A DNA stretch of 41,977 bases from an uncultured Cocleimonas sp. (GTDB lineage Bacteria; Pseudomonadota; Gammaproteobacteria; Thiotrichales; Thiotrichaceae). Location of the stretch: assembly GCF_947495625.1 (NCBI RefSeq), contig NZ_CANLZW010000042.1:1-41977 (forward strand), in the 5' to 3' direction. A model generated the notes under the pieces. That model saw only the letters and a list, made by a program, of their open reading frames with translations, did no database searches and was not told where the DNA came from. This document shows, in pieces, positions 17,014 to 25,085 of this stretch (position 1 is the first letter of the stretch; every line of letters begins with the position of its first letter). The translations under genes and the position numbers were made by a program.

Positions 17014-20000
17014 ATGTTGCAGGTTTCTAAGGAAGCATTTGGAAAAAATTTACTGGTTTTACTTTTATTAATTGCTAGTTTTTCAGTTGCACATTCAGCA
17101 TATGCTGGTGTTTCTGTTCCTATTTTAACTAAACAATTCAGTCCAGCTACCATAGGGCCTGGTAGTGTATCTACGCTGACATTAACTATAGATAACTCAA
17201 ATGCTCCTATTCCTGCATTAGATCTGGCCTTCACTGATCCATTGCCAGCTGGAGTTACCATTGCCGATCCGGCGAATGCCTCTACAAGTTGTCTCAACGG
17301 CATACTTGATGCACCCAATAGCGGTAGTGCCATTGCCTACAGTGATGGTGTCGTTGCCGCAAATGCAAGCTGTGTTGTCAGTGTTGATGTCACCAGTAGT
17401 ACACCGGGTATACACACCAATACCTCGGGCGATCTAACGTCCAGTGCGGGGAATAGCGGATCAGCTATTGCTGATCTGAATGTTGTCACCACGCTGCCGG
17501 GCTTTAGCAAGAGTTTTTCCCCCGATAGTGTTTCATTAGGTGGCCGAAGTACCTTAACCTTTACTATCGATAATACCGCTGGAGCCTCTAGGGTGGGTTT
17601 TCTGGATTTCACTGATAATTTACCAGCCGGGATGATAGTAGCTGATCCCGCGAATGTATCTACCGATTGTATAAGTGCGAGCGCCCCTAATACTACGGTC
17701 ACGGCAACTCAGGGGTCGAGTGTTGTTACTCTAGATGCAAACGGGAGTAACTTTGTCAACGGTTTAGAAGTCCTGCCAATTGGAGCCACCTGTACAGTAA
17801 CTGTTGATGTTACTGCAAGTGGTAGCGGTGTTCTTAACAACGTCAGTGGTGATTTACTCGCTGATTTCACATCGGCGGGAAATGCCAGTGCTTCCCTCAC
17901 AGTTACCACCACACCATTGTCCATACAGAAATCTTTTGTAAATGACCCAGTAGCACCTGGTGGAATAGTGAATCTGGACTTTATACTTAATAACTTTGAT
18001 CGTAATAGTACAACTACAGGTATTGCATTTACGGACGACCTTGGCGCTGCCCTTACTGGTTTGAGCTTCGAGAGTTTGCTTTCCAACGATTGTGGTGGTT
18101 CTGTTACAGGAGCTGGAACGAGTTCTATCGGTTTTAGTGGAGGCACAGTGGCAGCGGGTGGTTCTTGTACCATCAGTACCAGTCTATCTATCCCAGCAGG
18201 TGCAGCGCCAGGCGCATATACCAATATCACAAGTACTATTACGGGAACGGTTGACGGAAGCACAGTGACCGGCAATACGGCATCTGAAGTTCTATTTGTT
18301 GCACCCACCCCCCTACTTACAAAGGAATTTTTAGACGCTGATACTCTAGCGCCGGACCCTGTAGTCAATGCAGGGGATGATGTGGTACTACGTTTTAGTA
18401 TTACCAACCCCAGTACTACATCTGCTGCTACAGATATCGAATTCCTTGATGAGTTGACCGATGGCAGTGGTGGCACCCCCCCAGATCTGACGTCAGGCTT
18501 TTTGCCTTTTCCCGTGGTTAGTGTCACCACACTCCCAGCTAATGGTATATGTGGCAGTGGCTCTTCGGTTGTAATGACATCTGTAGGTGGAGATCGGCAG
18601 GGACTTCAGTTAACGGGCGGTAGTTTAGCTGTTGGTGAAACTTGTACATTTGATGTCACACTAACAATACCAGTAGATTTATCCCCCGGCATCTACACAA
18701 ATACCACTGAGGAGCCGACCGCTACTATTGACGGCGCTACGCGTACCGGCAAAGCTGCCAGTGATACCTTGACGGTTATTGGAGCGCCAAGTCTGACAAA
18801 AGTATTTGGTGATGACCCAGCTACTCCCGGTGGCACTGTTACCCTTGAATTCACCCTTAGTCATCCTGCTGATGCGAGTGGTGATGCCACAGATATCTCC
18901 TTTACGGATAATTTAATGGACGACCTTGTTCCTGCATTAAATGGACTTACAGCTACGGGATTACCGCTGACCGCAGCTTGTGTTCCCGATGGTGCTGGAG
19001 AAAACCCCGGTACTGGAACATTAAGCGCTACGGCTGGAGATACACTCTTAACCCTGATGGGAGCTTCATTATCGCCGGGTGAAAGCTGTACCATAAGTGT
19101 GACACTAAACGTACCTGTCGATGCAGCTGCTGGAACTTACACCAATACCAGCAGTGGCGTAATGGCTACGGTAGGTGGGCTGGCCGCAACTTCAGCTCCT
19201 GCCAGTGATGATCTGAAAATCTCTGGTATTAAATTCACCAAAGAATTCCTAAGCAACCCAGTGCTTCCGGGTGCTACAACCACCTTGCGTTTTAGTATAG
19301 AGAATCTGCATCCAACTGATGATGCTACAGCTTTATCTTTTTTCGACAACCTTGGTGGCGCTTTATCCGGCTTGACTGCAACGGGTGTCGCAACAGCTGA
19401 TAGCTGTGGAGGAACGTTATCTGGAACAACTTTCTTGATTTATACAGGAGGTAGCGTACTGAGCGGAGAAACTTGTACCATCGAAGTGCCTGTTTTAGTT
19501 CCTGCTGGTGCTGCGAACGGGGATTATTCCAATGTGACGGACGTTTTATCTGCGACCGTTGGAGGCACAGCTGAAACTGTGCAGCCTGCCACGGATACGC
19601 TTACTGTTAACAGTGATCTAATACAACTGGAAAAGTCTTTTGCAGATGATCTTGTTGCACCGGGTGGCAGCGTTATTCTGCAGTTTACATTGACTAATCT
19701 CGATCCGACACAAGCTGCATCAGCGATTGCTTTTACTGATAACCTTGATTCTATGCTATCTGGTTTAGTTGCGACTGGAGTCATAGCTAATGGTTGTGGC
19801 GGTACAGTCAACGTTGGTGGCACAATCGCCTTTACAGGTGGCGTGCTCGCCGTTGGTACAACAGATTGCCAGATAGATGTCACGGTTGATATACCTGCTA
19901 CGGCAACTCCCAATATTTATACCAATACCACAAGCTCAGTTACAGGAGTCATTGATAGCTTGGCCGTTACAGGGAGTGCTGCCAGCGATAATTTAGAAAT

Positions 20001-21981
20001 TATCAACCTATTGCAATTTAGTAAATCCTTCGATGGGCCTAGCACTGCTACAGGCACTGCTACTCTAACCTTTACTATCTCTAATCCGGGTACTTCTGCG
20101 GCCAGTGGTATCTCCTTTACTGATGATCTCGAATCAGTATTAAGTGGATTAGTCGCAACCAGTTTGCCAGCAATGCCCTGTGGTGCAGGTTCATCAATTA
20201 CTGGTACCTCTTTGTTAGCATTCACCGGTGGTGAATTGCCTCCAATGGATGGTATGTGCTCCTTCGATGTTGAAGTTACACTACCTGATGTTGAAGACAC
20301 CGGAAGCTTTGCCAATACCACTAGTGATTTAAGCATAAATGGATTATTTGTATCACCACCTGCAACTGCTGACTTAATTGTTGAACCAGCACCCACGTTC
20401 AATAAGGCTTTTGCGCCCGATACTGTTGCTTTAAATGGCCCGAATACAGTAAGCACACTGACTTTTACTATTGATAATTCAGCGAGTGCTTTATTGGCAG
20501 CTTCCGCGCTTGATTTCACTGATAGTTTACCCGCAGGGTTGGTAATAGTGACTCCGTCTAATGCCTCAACCACTTGTACAGGGGGAACTGTCACTGCTGC
20601 TTCGGGAGCTAGCATAATTAGCTATACTGGGGGTTCTGTTGGTGTAGCAAGCAGTTGTACTATTTCAGTTGATGTCATTAACACAACGATCGGTGATAAG
20701 GTTAATACTTCTGGCGACCTCACTTCATCTTCGGGGAATAGTGGTACTGCGACTGATACTTTGATGGTTGATGCGCCACCGGTTATTACCGCACCCGCTG
20801 ATATTCCTGCTTTTCAAGCTACAGGCGTTACTTCGGCTGTAATGTTAGGTACTCCAGTTATTAATGATGATATAGATGCTGGTTTGACTGCTACACCAAG
20901 TCCTGATGGATCATCATTACCACTGGGTACAACACCCATTACATGGACAGTTACAGATGGCATTGGAAATATATCAACCACAATACAATCTGTAACGGTT
21001 GTTGACACTCTAGCTCCCGTTATAACTCTTCTTCCTCAGCAAATTATTACCCTAGAGGCGACTGCTAATCAAACACCTGTCACTATTAGCGCTACAGTGA
21101 CTGATGCTGTTAGTAGTGGGTTAACAGCAATACCTAGCACTACGGGACCTTTCCCTGTTGGAACAACGATAGTGACCTGGAGTGTCACTGATGGAGCGAA
21201 TAATACAAGTACTGCAATGCAAACCGTTACAATTGCGGACACTACACCACCTGTGATTACTTTAAATGGGTCCAGCACTGTTTCACTAGATTTTGGGGGG
21301 GCATTTACTGATGATGGTGCTATAGCGAGTGACATTGTAGATGGGGATTTAACCAGTAGCATAATTCCTTCAGGTACGGTTGGTACAGCACCAGGATCTT
21401 ACATCTTAACTTATTCCGTTACTGACAATGCCAATAACACAAGCAGTGTAACGCGAACTGTAATAATAGGAGCAGTACGTACATTTAGTAGTTTATTACC
21501 AAGTGGTGAAACCGGTACCTTAACGTTTACCAGTACTAACGTTGAATCTGGATGTACTTTCAATACCAGTAACCAAGCATATTTTGACGTTAGCGGAGCT
21601 ACAATTACTCCACCTTCAGTGCTAAGTTTTGTAGATGGTCTAATCACATTTGAAATCATTAATTGTGCCGTGGGTGAAACAGTAGTTGTCACGATGGATT
21701 ATGGTCAACCACTTCCTGCTAATGCTGCTTATTGGAAAGAAGGAACCCCATGGTTCCAGATACCTTCAACTATCAGTGGCAATACGGTTAGTTTCTCGAT
21801 AACTGATGGCGGAATTGGGGATGCAGATGGAAATGCAAATGGCACTATCGTGGACCCAGGTGGGCTTGCAGTATTATCTGGTGCTCAGTCGATACCAACT
21901 CTTTCAAATTGGGCATTGATGATTTTAATTATGCTAATGCTGGGCTCAATGACTTACTACCAAAGACGAAGAAAATATTAA
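17014..21981 (+). CDS. Giant repeat surface protein with IPTL-CTERM sorting tail
   Basis: 1655 aa. Signal peptide (LLVLLLLIASFSVAHSAYAG). About nine DUF11-like beta-sandwich repeats follow, each opening with a version of LTKQFSPATIGPGSVSTLT and containing a FTDxLPAG/FTDNL motif, spaced about 125-160 residues. Next are two HYR-like modules (near TPITWTVTDGIGN and TTIVTWSVTDGANN), a DUF5011-like module (GSYILTYSVTDNANN) and a choice-of-anchor U-type domain (PSGETGTLTFTS to GIGDADGNANGTIVDPGG). The end is an IPTL-CTERM tail: SIPTLSNWALMILIMLMLGS, then RRRK. Such tails are putative sorting signals recognised by a dedicated membrane protease. Start chosen from AAAGGAGATAAGGA before ATG. Likely a filamentous adhesin or cell-surface protein. 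Long open antisense frames here are composition artefacts. Confidence 0.88.
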   Translation: MLQVSKEAFGKNLLVLLLLIASFSVAHSAYAGVSVPILTKQFSPATIGPGSVSTLTLTIDNSNAPIPALDLAFTDPLPAGVTIADPANASTSCLNGILDAPNSGSAIAYSDGVVAANASCVVSVDVTSSTPGIHTNTSGDLTSSAGNSGSAIADLNVVTTLPGFSKSFSPDSVSLGGRSTLTFTIDNTAGASRVGFLDFTDNLPAGMIVADPANVSTDCISASAPNTTVTATQGSSVVTLDANGSNFVNGLEVLPIGATCTVTVDVTASGSGVLNNVSGDLLADFTSAGNASASLTVTTTPLSIQKSFVNDPVAPGGIVNLDFILNNFDRNSTTTGIAFTDDLGAALTGLSFESLLSNDCGGSVTGAGTSSIGFSGGTVAAGGSCTISTSLSIPAGAAPGAYTNITSTITGTVDGSTVTGNTASEVLFVAPTPLLTKEFLDADTLAPDPVVNAGDDVVLRFSITNPSTTSAATDIEFLDELTDGSGGTPPDLTSGFLPFPVVSVTTLPANGICGSGSSVVMTSVGGDRQGLQLTGGSLAVGETCTFDVTLTIPVDLSPGIYTNTTEEPTATIDGATRTGKAASDTLTVIGAPSLTKVFGDDPATPGGTVTLEFTLSHPADASGDATDISFTDNLMDDLVPALNGLTATGLPLTAACVPDGAGENPGTGTLSATAGDTLLTLMGASLSPGESCTISVTLNVPVDAAAGTYTNTSSGVMATVGGLAATSAPASDDLKISGIKFTKEFLSNPVLPGATTTLRFSIENLHPTDDATALSFFDNLGGALSGLTATGVATADSCGGTLSGTTFLIYTGGSVLSGETCTIEVPVLVPAGAANGDYSNVTDVLSATVGGTAETVQPATDTLTVNSDLIQLEKSFADDLVAPGGSVILQFTLTNLDPTQAASAIAFTDNLDSMLSGLVATGVIANGCGGTVNVGGTIAFTGGVLAVGTTDCQIDVTVDIPATATPNIYTNTTSSVTGVIDSLAVTGSAASDNLEIINLLQFSKSFDGPSTATGTATLTFTISNPGTSAASGISFTDDLESVLSGLVATSLPAMPCGAGSSITGTSLLAFTGGELPPMDGMCSFDVEVTLPDVEDTGSFANTTSDLSINGLFVSPPATADLIVEPAPTFNKAFAPDTVALNGPNTVSTLTFTIDNSASALLAASALDFTDSLPAGLVIVTPSNASTTCTGGTVTAASGASIISYTGGSVGVASSCTISVDVINTTIGDKVNTSGDLTSSSGNSGTATDTLMVDAPPVITAPADIPAFQATGVTSAVMLGTPVINDDIDAGLTATPSPDGSSLPLGTTPITWTVTDGIGNISTTIQSVTVVDTLAPVITLLPQQIITLEATANQTPVTISATVTDAVSSGLTAIPSTTGPFPVGTTIVTWSVTDGANNTSTAMQTVTIADTTPPVITLNGSSTVSLDFGGAFTDDGAIASDIVDGDLTSSIIPSGTVGTAPGSYILTYSVTDNANNTSSVTRTVIIGAVRTFSSLLPSGETGTLTFTSTNVESGCTFNTSNQAYFDVSGATITPPSVLSFVDGLITFEIINCAVGETVVVTMDYGQPLPANAAYWKEGTPWFQIPSTISGNTVSFSITDGGIGDADGNANGTIVDPGGLAVLSGAQSIPTLSNWALMILIMLMLGSMTYYQRRRKY

Positions 21982-22009
21982 TAGTTTTAGAGTTTGTTGG
22001 TAATTTATT

Positions 22010-22043
22010 TTGCACATAGGCTGTTATGTCAGCCTATGTGCAA
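22010..22043 (+). terminator. Strong 14-bp hairpin after the giant surface-protein gene
   Basis: A perfect 14-bp inverted repeat, TTGCACATAGGCTG / CAGCCTATGTGCAA, with a 6-nt loop lies 28 bp past the stop codon. No U-run follows on either strand, so it is more likely an mRNA-end-stabilising or factor-assisted terminator than a classic intrinsic one. Confidence 0.55.
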
Positions 22044-22465
22044 TGAATCTTTCAAGGCTTTTATTAAATGCTCTTCTCCTGCTGTTTTTTCTTCTATTAG
22101 CTAAAGGGCGGTAATTTATTTCAAGGGTAGTAGTTAGCTTTGAAATTATCTTGCTAATTATTTGAGCATACTTTGGAGTGCATAGTTGAGAGATCTTTTG
22201 AATCCGTTTTGCCAGTTAGATATCTTGTCGATCAAGACATAGTGGAAAACCACCATATAAACGGCAATATCACCTAATATAAAAAATTAGTTATTTGTTT
22301 ATTGTATTTCTACCTGAAACCATCCCCTGATTTTTAAATTTACAAATACGTTTCAGCGATTATTAAAAATACAACTAATTTTTTTTGAATGAGCTATTCT
22401 TTATACCGAACATACAATTATATTAAAAAAAATTTAGAGATAATAAGTTAACTAGGAGGTCAAAC
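22044..22465. other. Intergenic region upstream of the sox cluster
   Basis: 422 bp, AT-rich. It must contain the sox promoter; the last 30 bp carry a near-ideal AGGAGG. A - strand frame of 32 codons at 22158-22256 (MVVFHYVLIDKISNWQNG...) is open, but it has no recognisable family or clear ribosome binding site and may be the tail of a lost gene. No binding-site repeat for a SoxR-type repressor was recognised. Confidence 0.4.
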
Positions 22466-22834
22466 ATGCGAAATAGTTTTCGCGTACTGTCAATCGCTAC
22501 ATCTGCATTGACACTAATAGGAGTATTAGCAATCGCACCTACTGCGATAGCAGAAGATAAGAGTGCTTTAGAGCAAGGTAAAAAACTTGCTTTTGGTATT
22601 AAAAAAGGAAATTGCTTAGCTTGCCACATGATGTCTGATGGTGATCAACCAGGGAATATCGGTCCACCATTGATTGCAATGAAAGCTCGTTTTCCTGACA
22701 AAGCTATTCTTAAAGCACAAATTACAGATGCGCGCGCTAAAAACCCAAACACCATCATGCCTCCTTTTGGCTCTCATGGAATTTTGACTGATAAAGAAAT
22801 CGATTTGATAACTGATTACGTACACAGTCTATAA
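22466..22834 (+). CDS. soxX: SoxX, c-type cytochrome subunit of the SoxXA complex
   Basis: 122 aa. Signal peptide (LTLIGVLAIAPTAIA) precedes a single-haem cytochrome c domain: haem site C50-x-x-C53-H54 (CLACH), GNIGPPL after it, and distal ligand Met98 in NTIMPPFGSHG, the usual SoxX signature. With SoxA it forms the periplasmic enzyme that oxidatively joins thiosulfate to the SoxY carrier cysteine. AGGAGG lies eight bases before the ATG. It is the first gene of soxX-Y-Z-A-K, all on one strand. The length fits short monohaem SoxX. Confidence 0.93.
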   Translation: MRNSFRVLSIATSALTLIGVLAIAPTAIAEDKSALEQGKKLAFGIKKGNCLACHMMSDGDQPGNIGPPLIAMKARFPDKAILKAQITDARAKNPNTIMPPFGSHGILTDKEIDLITDYVHSL

Positions 22835-22908
22835 CCCATGACCAGAGCCTTAGTTTGTTCGATGGAGAACAATCTTTTAAACTTTAAACCTTATATAGAG
22901 GAATTATA

Positions 22909-23376
22909 ATGAAACGTAGAAGCTTTTTAAAAAGCACATTAGTAGCTAGCGCTGCTGGCGTTGCAGTTACTTCTGGCCTTCTTAGCTCAAGCAACGTATT
23001 CGCTGCTGCGGTTATGGGTGCAGACTTAGCAAAAGCAAAATCAGTTGATGAAATAATGACTATGCTCGGCGCTACCGGTGCAGAAGAGTCGGATAAAATT
23101 AAAATCAAAGCCCCTGAAATTGCAGAAAATGGTGCGGTTGTCCCTGTTGGTATAACTTCTGAAATTGAAGGTACAACAGAAATTATCTCTTTAACTGCTG
23201 CTAACCCAACTCCATTTGCTGCACGATATATGATGGGCGAAGGAGCAGAGGCTGCTGTGAAGTCACGCTTTAAAATGGGCAAGACAACAGACGTTATTGC
23301 AATCGTTAAAGCTGGCGATAAGTTCTATACAGCAAAAACTAACGTTAAAGTAACTAAAGGCGGCTGCGGAGGCTAA
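22909..23376 (+). CDS. soxY: SoxY, sulfur-carrier subunit
   Basis: 155 aa. The N-terminus MKRRSFLKS is a twin-arginine-type signal followed by a hydrophobic stretch, so export folded with SoxZ via Tat is expected. The C-terminus is the canonical swinging arm GGCGG with the carrier Cys153, to which sulfur intermediates are covalently attached. The mature domain (EIAENGAVVPVGI, TPFAARYMMGEGAEAAVKSR) matches SoxY. Immediately upstream of soxZ, whose Shine-Dalgarno lies within the soxY end. Confidence 0.95.
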   Translation: MKRRSFLKSTLVASAAGVAVTSGLLSSSNVFAAAVMGADLAKAKSVDEIMTMLGATGAEESDKIKIKAPEIAENGAVVPVGITSEIEGTTEIISLTAANPTPFAARYMMGEGAEAAVKSRFKMGKTTDVIAIVKAGDKFYTAKTNVKVTKGGCGG

Positions 23377-23380
23377 TATC

Positions 23381-23701
23381 ATGGCAAAATCTACAATAAA
23401 ATTACGTACAAAAGAAAAAGGTGGAATGGTTCAGGTAAAAGCTCTGATCACTCACCCTATGGAAACTGGTCTTCGTAAAGATAAGAAAACTGGCGATGCT
23501 ATACCGGCTCATTACATTACCGAAGTAAAAGTCGAAGCTAACGGTAAAGTTGTAATGACAGCAGATTGGAGTGGTTCGGTATCTAAAAACCCGTTCCTTT
23601 CATTCAATTATGCTGGCTCTAAGTCTGATAAAGTTAAACTTACCTGGACAGACAATATGGGTAAAAGCGACTCTATCGAAAAAGAAGTTGGTAAGAAATA
23701 A
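23381..23701 (+). CDS. soxZ: SoxZ, partner of the SoxY carrier
   Basis: 106 aa, no signal peptide, as usual for SoxZ, which rides through Tat with SoxY. Motifs KGGMVQVKALITHPMETGLR and HYITEVKVEANGK, and an immunoglobulin-like beta sandwich to the end, are typical. Four bases separate it from soxY, and the GGAGG within the soxY C-terminal codons serves as its ribosome binding site, so the two are translated together. Confidence 0.95.
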   Translation: MAKSTIKLRTKEKGGMVQVKALITHPMETGLRKDKKTGDAIPAHYITEVKVEANGKVVMTADWSGSVSKNPFLSFNYAGSKSDKVKLTWTDNMGKSDSIEKEVGKK

Positions 23702-23714
23702 AACTATAAAAATT

Positions 23715-23750
23715 GAATGTCTCGCTTGGCTTTGTCTAAGTGGGACATTC
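23715..23750 (+). promoter_or_regulatory. Intercistronic hairpin between soxZ and soxA
   Basis: A 15-bp stem (GAATGTCTCGCTTGG with CTAAGTGGGACATTC, allowing G-U pairs) and a 6-nt loop fill most of the 73-bp soxZ-soxA gap. No U-run follows, so it is not a classic terminator. It could set mRNA processing or stability, so that soxXYZ and soxAK are produced in different amounts. Confidence 0.6.
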
Positions 23751-23774
23751 TTATATGTAAGCTAGGAGGAAAAA

Positions 23775-24608
23775 ATGAAAAAACTGATCACATCAGTGGC
23801 TTTATTAGTAATAACACTACCTTTTGTTACAGCTCAGGCCTCAACGCCAGCTGAGGATACAGAAGCTTTCAGAAGTTACTTTAAAAAGGCTGTACCTGAC
23901 GTAAAATTTGAAGATTTTCAAAACGGTGTATATGCGCTAGATGCAGATTCACGTAGTCAATGGGAAGAAATTGAAGAGTTTCCACCGTATGAACTTGCAA
24001 TTGATACTGGAACTGAGCTTTGGGAAAAACCATTCAAGAATGGCAAATCTTTTGCCAGTTGTTTTGGAGAAGACCTTAGCGGCACTCGTGCAAAGTACCC
24101 CTACCATGACGAAGAAAAAGATACTATCGTAACTTTAGAAGGCGATATCAATAAATGTCTGACAGATAATGGTGAAAAGCCATTTAAATGGAAGAAAGGC
24201 AATATCGCCGCAGTATCTGCCTACGTTGCTTATCAGGGACGTGGAGAAAAAATTGATGTTCAACCTAAAACTGAAAAAGCAAAAGCCTGGTACGATAAAG
24301 GCAAGAAATTTTTCTATGCTAAACGTGGTCAATTAAACTTGGCTTGTGCTGATTGTCATGTATACAACTTTAATCGTAAGGTTCGTAGTGAATTGTTGAG
24401 CCCTGCGTTAGGTCATCCTACTCACTTCCCAGTATTTAGAACTAAGTGGGGAGAAATGGGTACTTTGCATCGTAGATACGGTGGTTGTAATAAAAACATT
24501 AGAGCTAAGCCTTTTAAAGCACAAAGTGACGAATACAAGGCTTTGGAATACTTCCAGGCAGTAATGTCAAATGGTCTTGAGCTTAACGGCCCAGGTGCTA
24601 GAAAGTAA
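23775..24608 (+). CDS. soxA: SoxA, monohaem c-type cytochrome of SoxXA
   Basis: 277 aa with signal peptide (LLVITLPFVTAQA). The C-terminal haem site is C191-A-D-C194-H195. Active-site Cys238 in RRYGGCNKNIRAKPF is the residue that carries the sulfur modification. The first haem site of dihaem SoxA is absent: SFASCFGED has no CxxCH, and Cys96 and Cys128 remain, which in monohaem SoxA form a disulfide. This, together with a soxK gene downstream, marks a SoxAXK-type complex. It catalyses S-S bond formation between thiosulfate and SoxY in the periplasm. AGGAGG precedes the ATG. Confidence 0.95.
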   Translation: MKKLITSVALLVITLPFVTAQASTPAEDTEAFRSYFKKAVPDVKFEDFQNGVYALDADSRSQWEEIEEFPPYELAIDTGTELWEKPFKNGKSFASCFGEDLSGTRAKYPYHDEEKDTIVTLEGDINKCLTDNGEKPFKWKKGNIAAVSAYVAYQGRGEKIDVQPKTEKAKAWYDKGKKFFYAKRGQLNLACADCHVYNFNRKVRSELLSPALGHPTHFPVFRTKWGEMGTLHRRYGGCNKNIRAKPFKAQSDEYKALEYFQAVMSNGLELNGPGARK

Positions 24609-24632
24609 ACCAGACTACTATTGGAGACATTT

Positions 24633-24917
24633 ATGAAATTCAAATTTTTATTAGCTACATTAATTTTTAGTTTGAGCTCAGCAGTAATGGCTGGTGGTGC
24701 TCAAGATGCAATTGATGCTGCAAAGAAAGCACAGAAAGAAGCTAGCGCCGTAGGTATGGAGTGGCGTGATATGGGTAAAACCATAAAGAACGCTGAAGCA
24801 GCGGCAAAAGATGGCAAAGAAAAGAAAGCTATTAAGCTAGCTAACATTGTTGTAATGCAAAGCAAAGAATCGTTAAAGCAAGCGGAATTAGCAAAAACGG
24901 CTGGTCCACGTTTCTAA
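24633..24917 (+). CDS. soxK: SoxK, SoxXA-binding protein
   Basis: 94 aa from the ATG at 24633. That start is preferred over an upstream TTG because GGAGA sits at the right distance and the peptide begins with a clean signal sequence (FKFLLATLIFSLSSAVMA). The mature protein is short, alanine/lysine-rich and helical (AIDAAKKAQKEASAVGMEWR, DGKEKKAIKLAN), as in SoxK/SAXB proteins that bind SoxXA and raise its activity. It follows soxA by 24 bp and is closed by a strong terminator, ending the operon. Confidence 0.85.
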   Translation: MKFKFLLATLIFSLSSAVMAGGAQDAIDAAKKAQKEASAVGMEWRDMGKTIKNAEAAAKDGKEKKAIKLANIVVMQSKESLKQAELAKTAGPRF

Positions 24918-24935
24918 ACTTTTCGGTTTAAGAAC

Positions 24936-24964
24936 AAAAAAACCGAGTTTATCTCGGTTTTTTT
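24936..24964 (+). terminator. Intrinsic terminator of the sox operon
   Basis: A-run plus AACCGAG, loop TTTAT, CTCGGTT and a T7 tail, 19 bp after the soxK stop. The sequence is nearly symmetrical, so it would stop transcription from either side. Confidence 0.92.
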
Positions 24965-25085
24965 GTGTCTACAGATTAAGATTATTCTCAGAATTATTTT
25001 AGATAATTATCTTGGTTAATTGTTCTAACCGCAGTCATATTGCTTTTTCAACCTATAAAAAATTCTAAGTCCTAATTTAATATTA

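Noticed and set aside
18301-18325. CCCCCCTACTTAC, resembling the reverse complement of the G-tract core
   Set aside because: It lies in frame within the surface protein (APTPLLTKEF at the start of a repeat) and lacks the other parts of the element; probably chance.
17200-21700. Many long open frames on the - strand opposite the giant surface-protein gene
   Set aside because: They follow from its Thr/Ser/Val/Ala-rich codon use; none has a recognisable domain or ribosome binding site, and the + strand protein is clearly real throughout.
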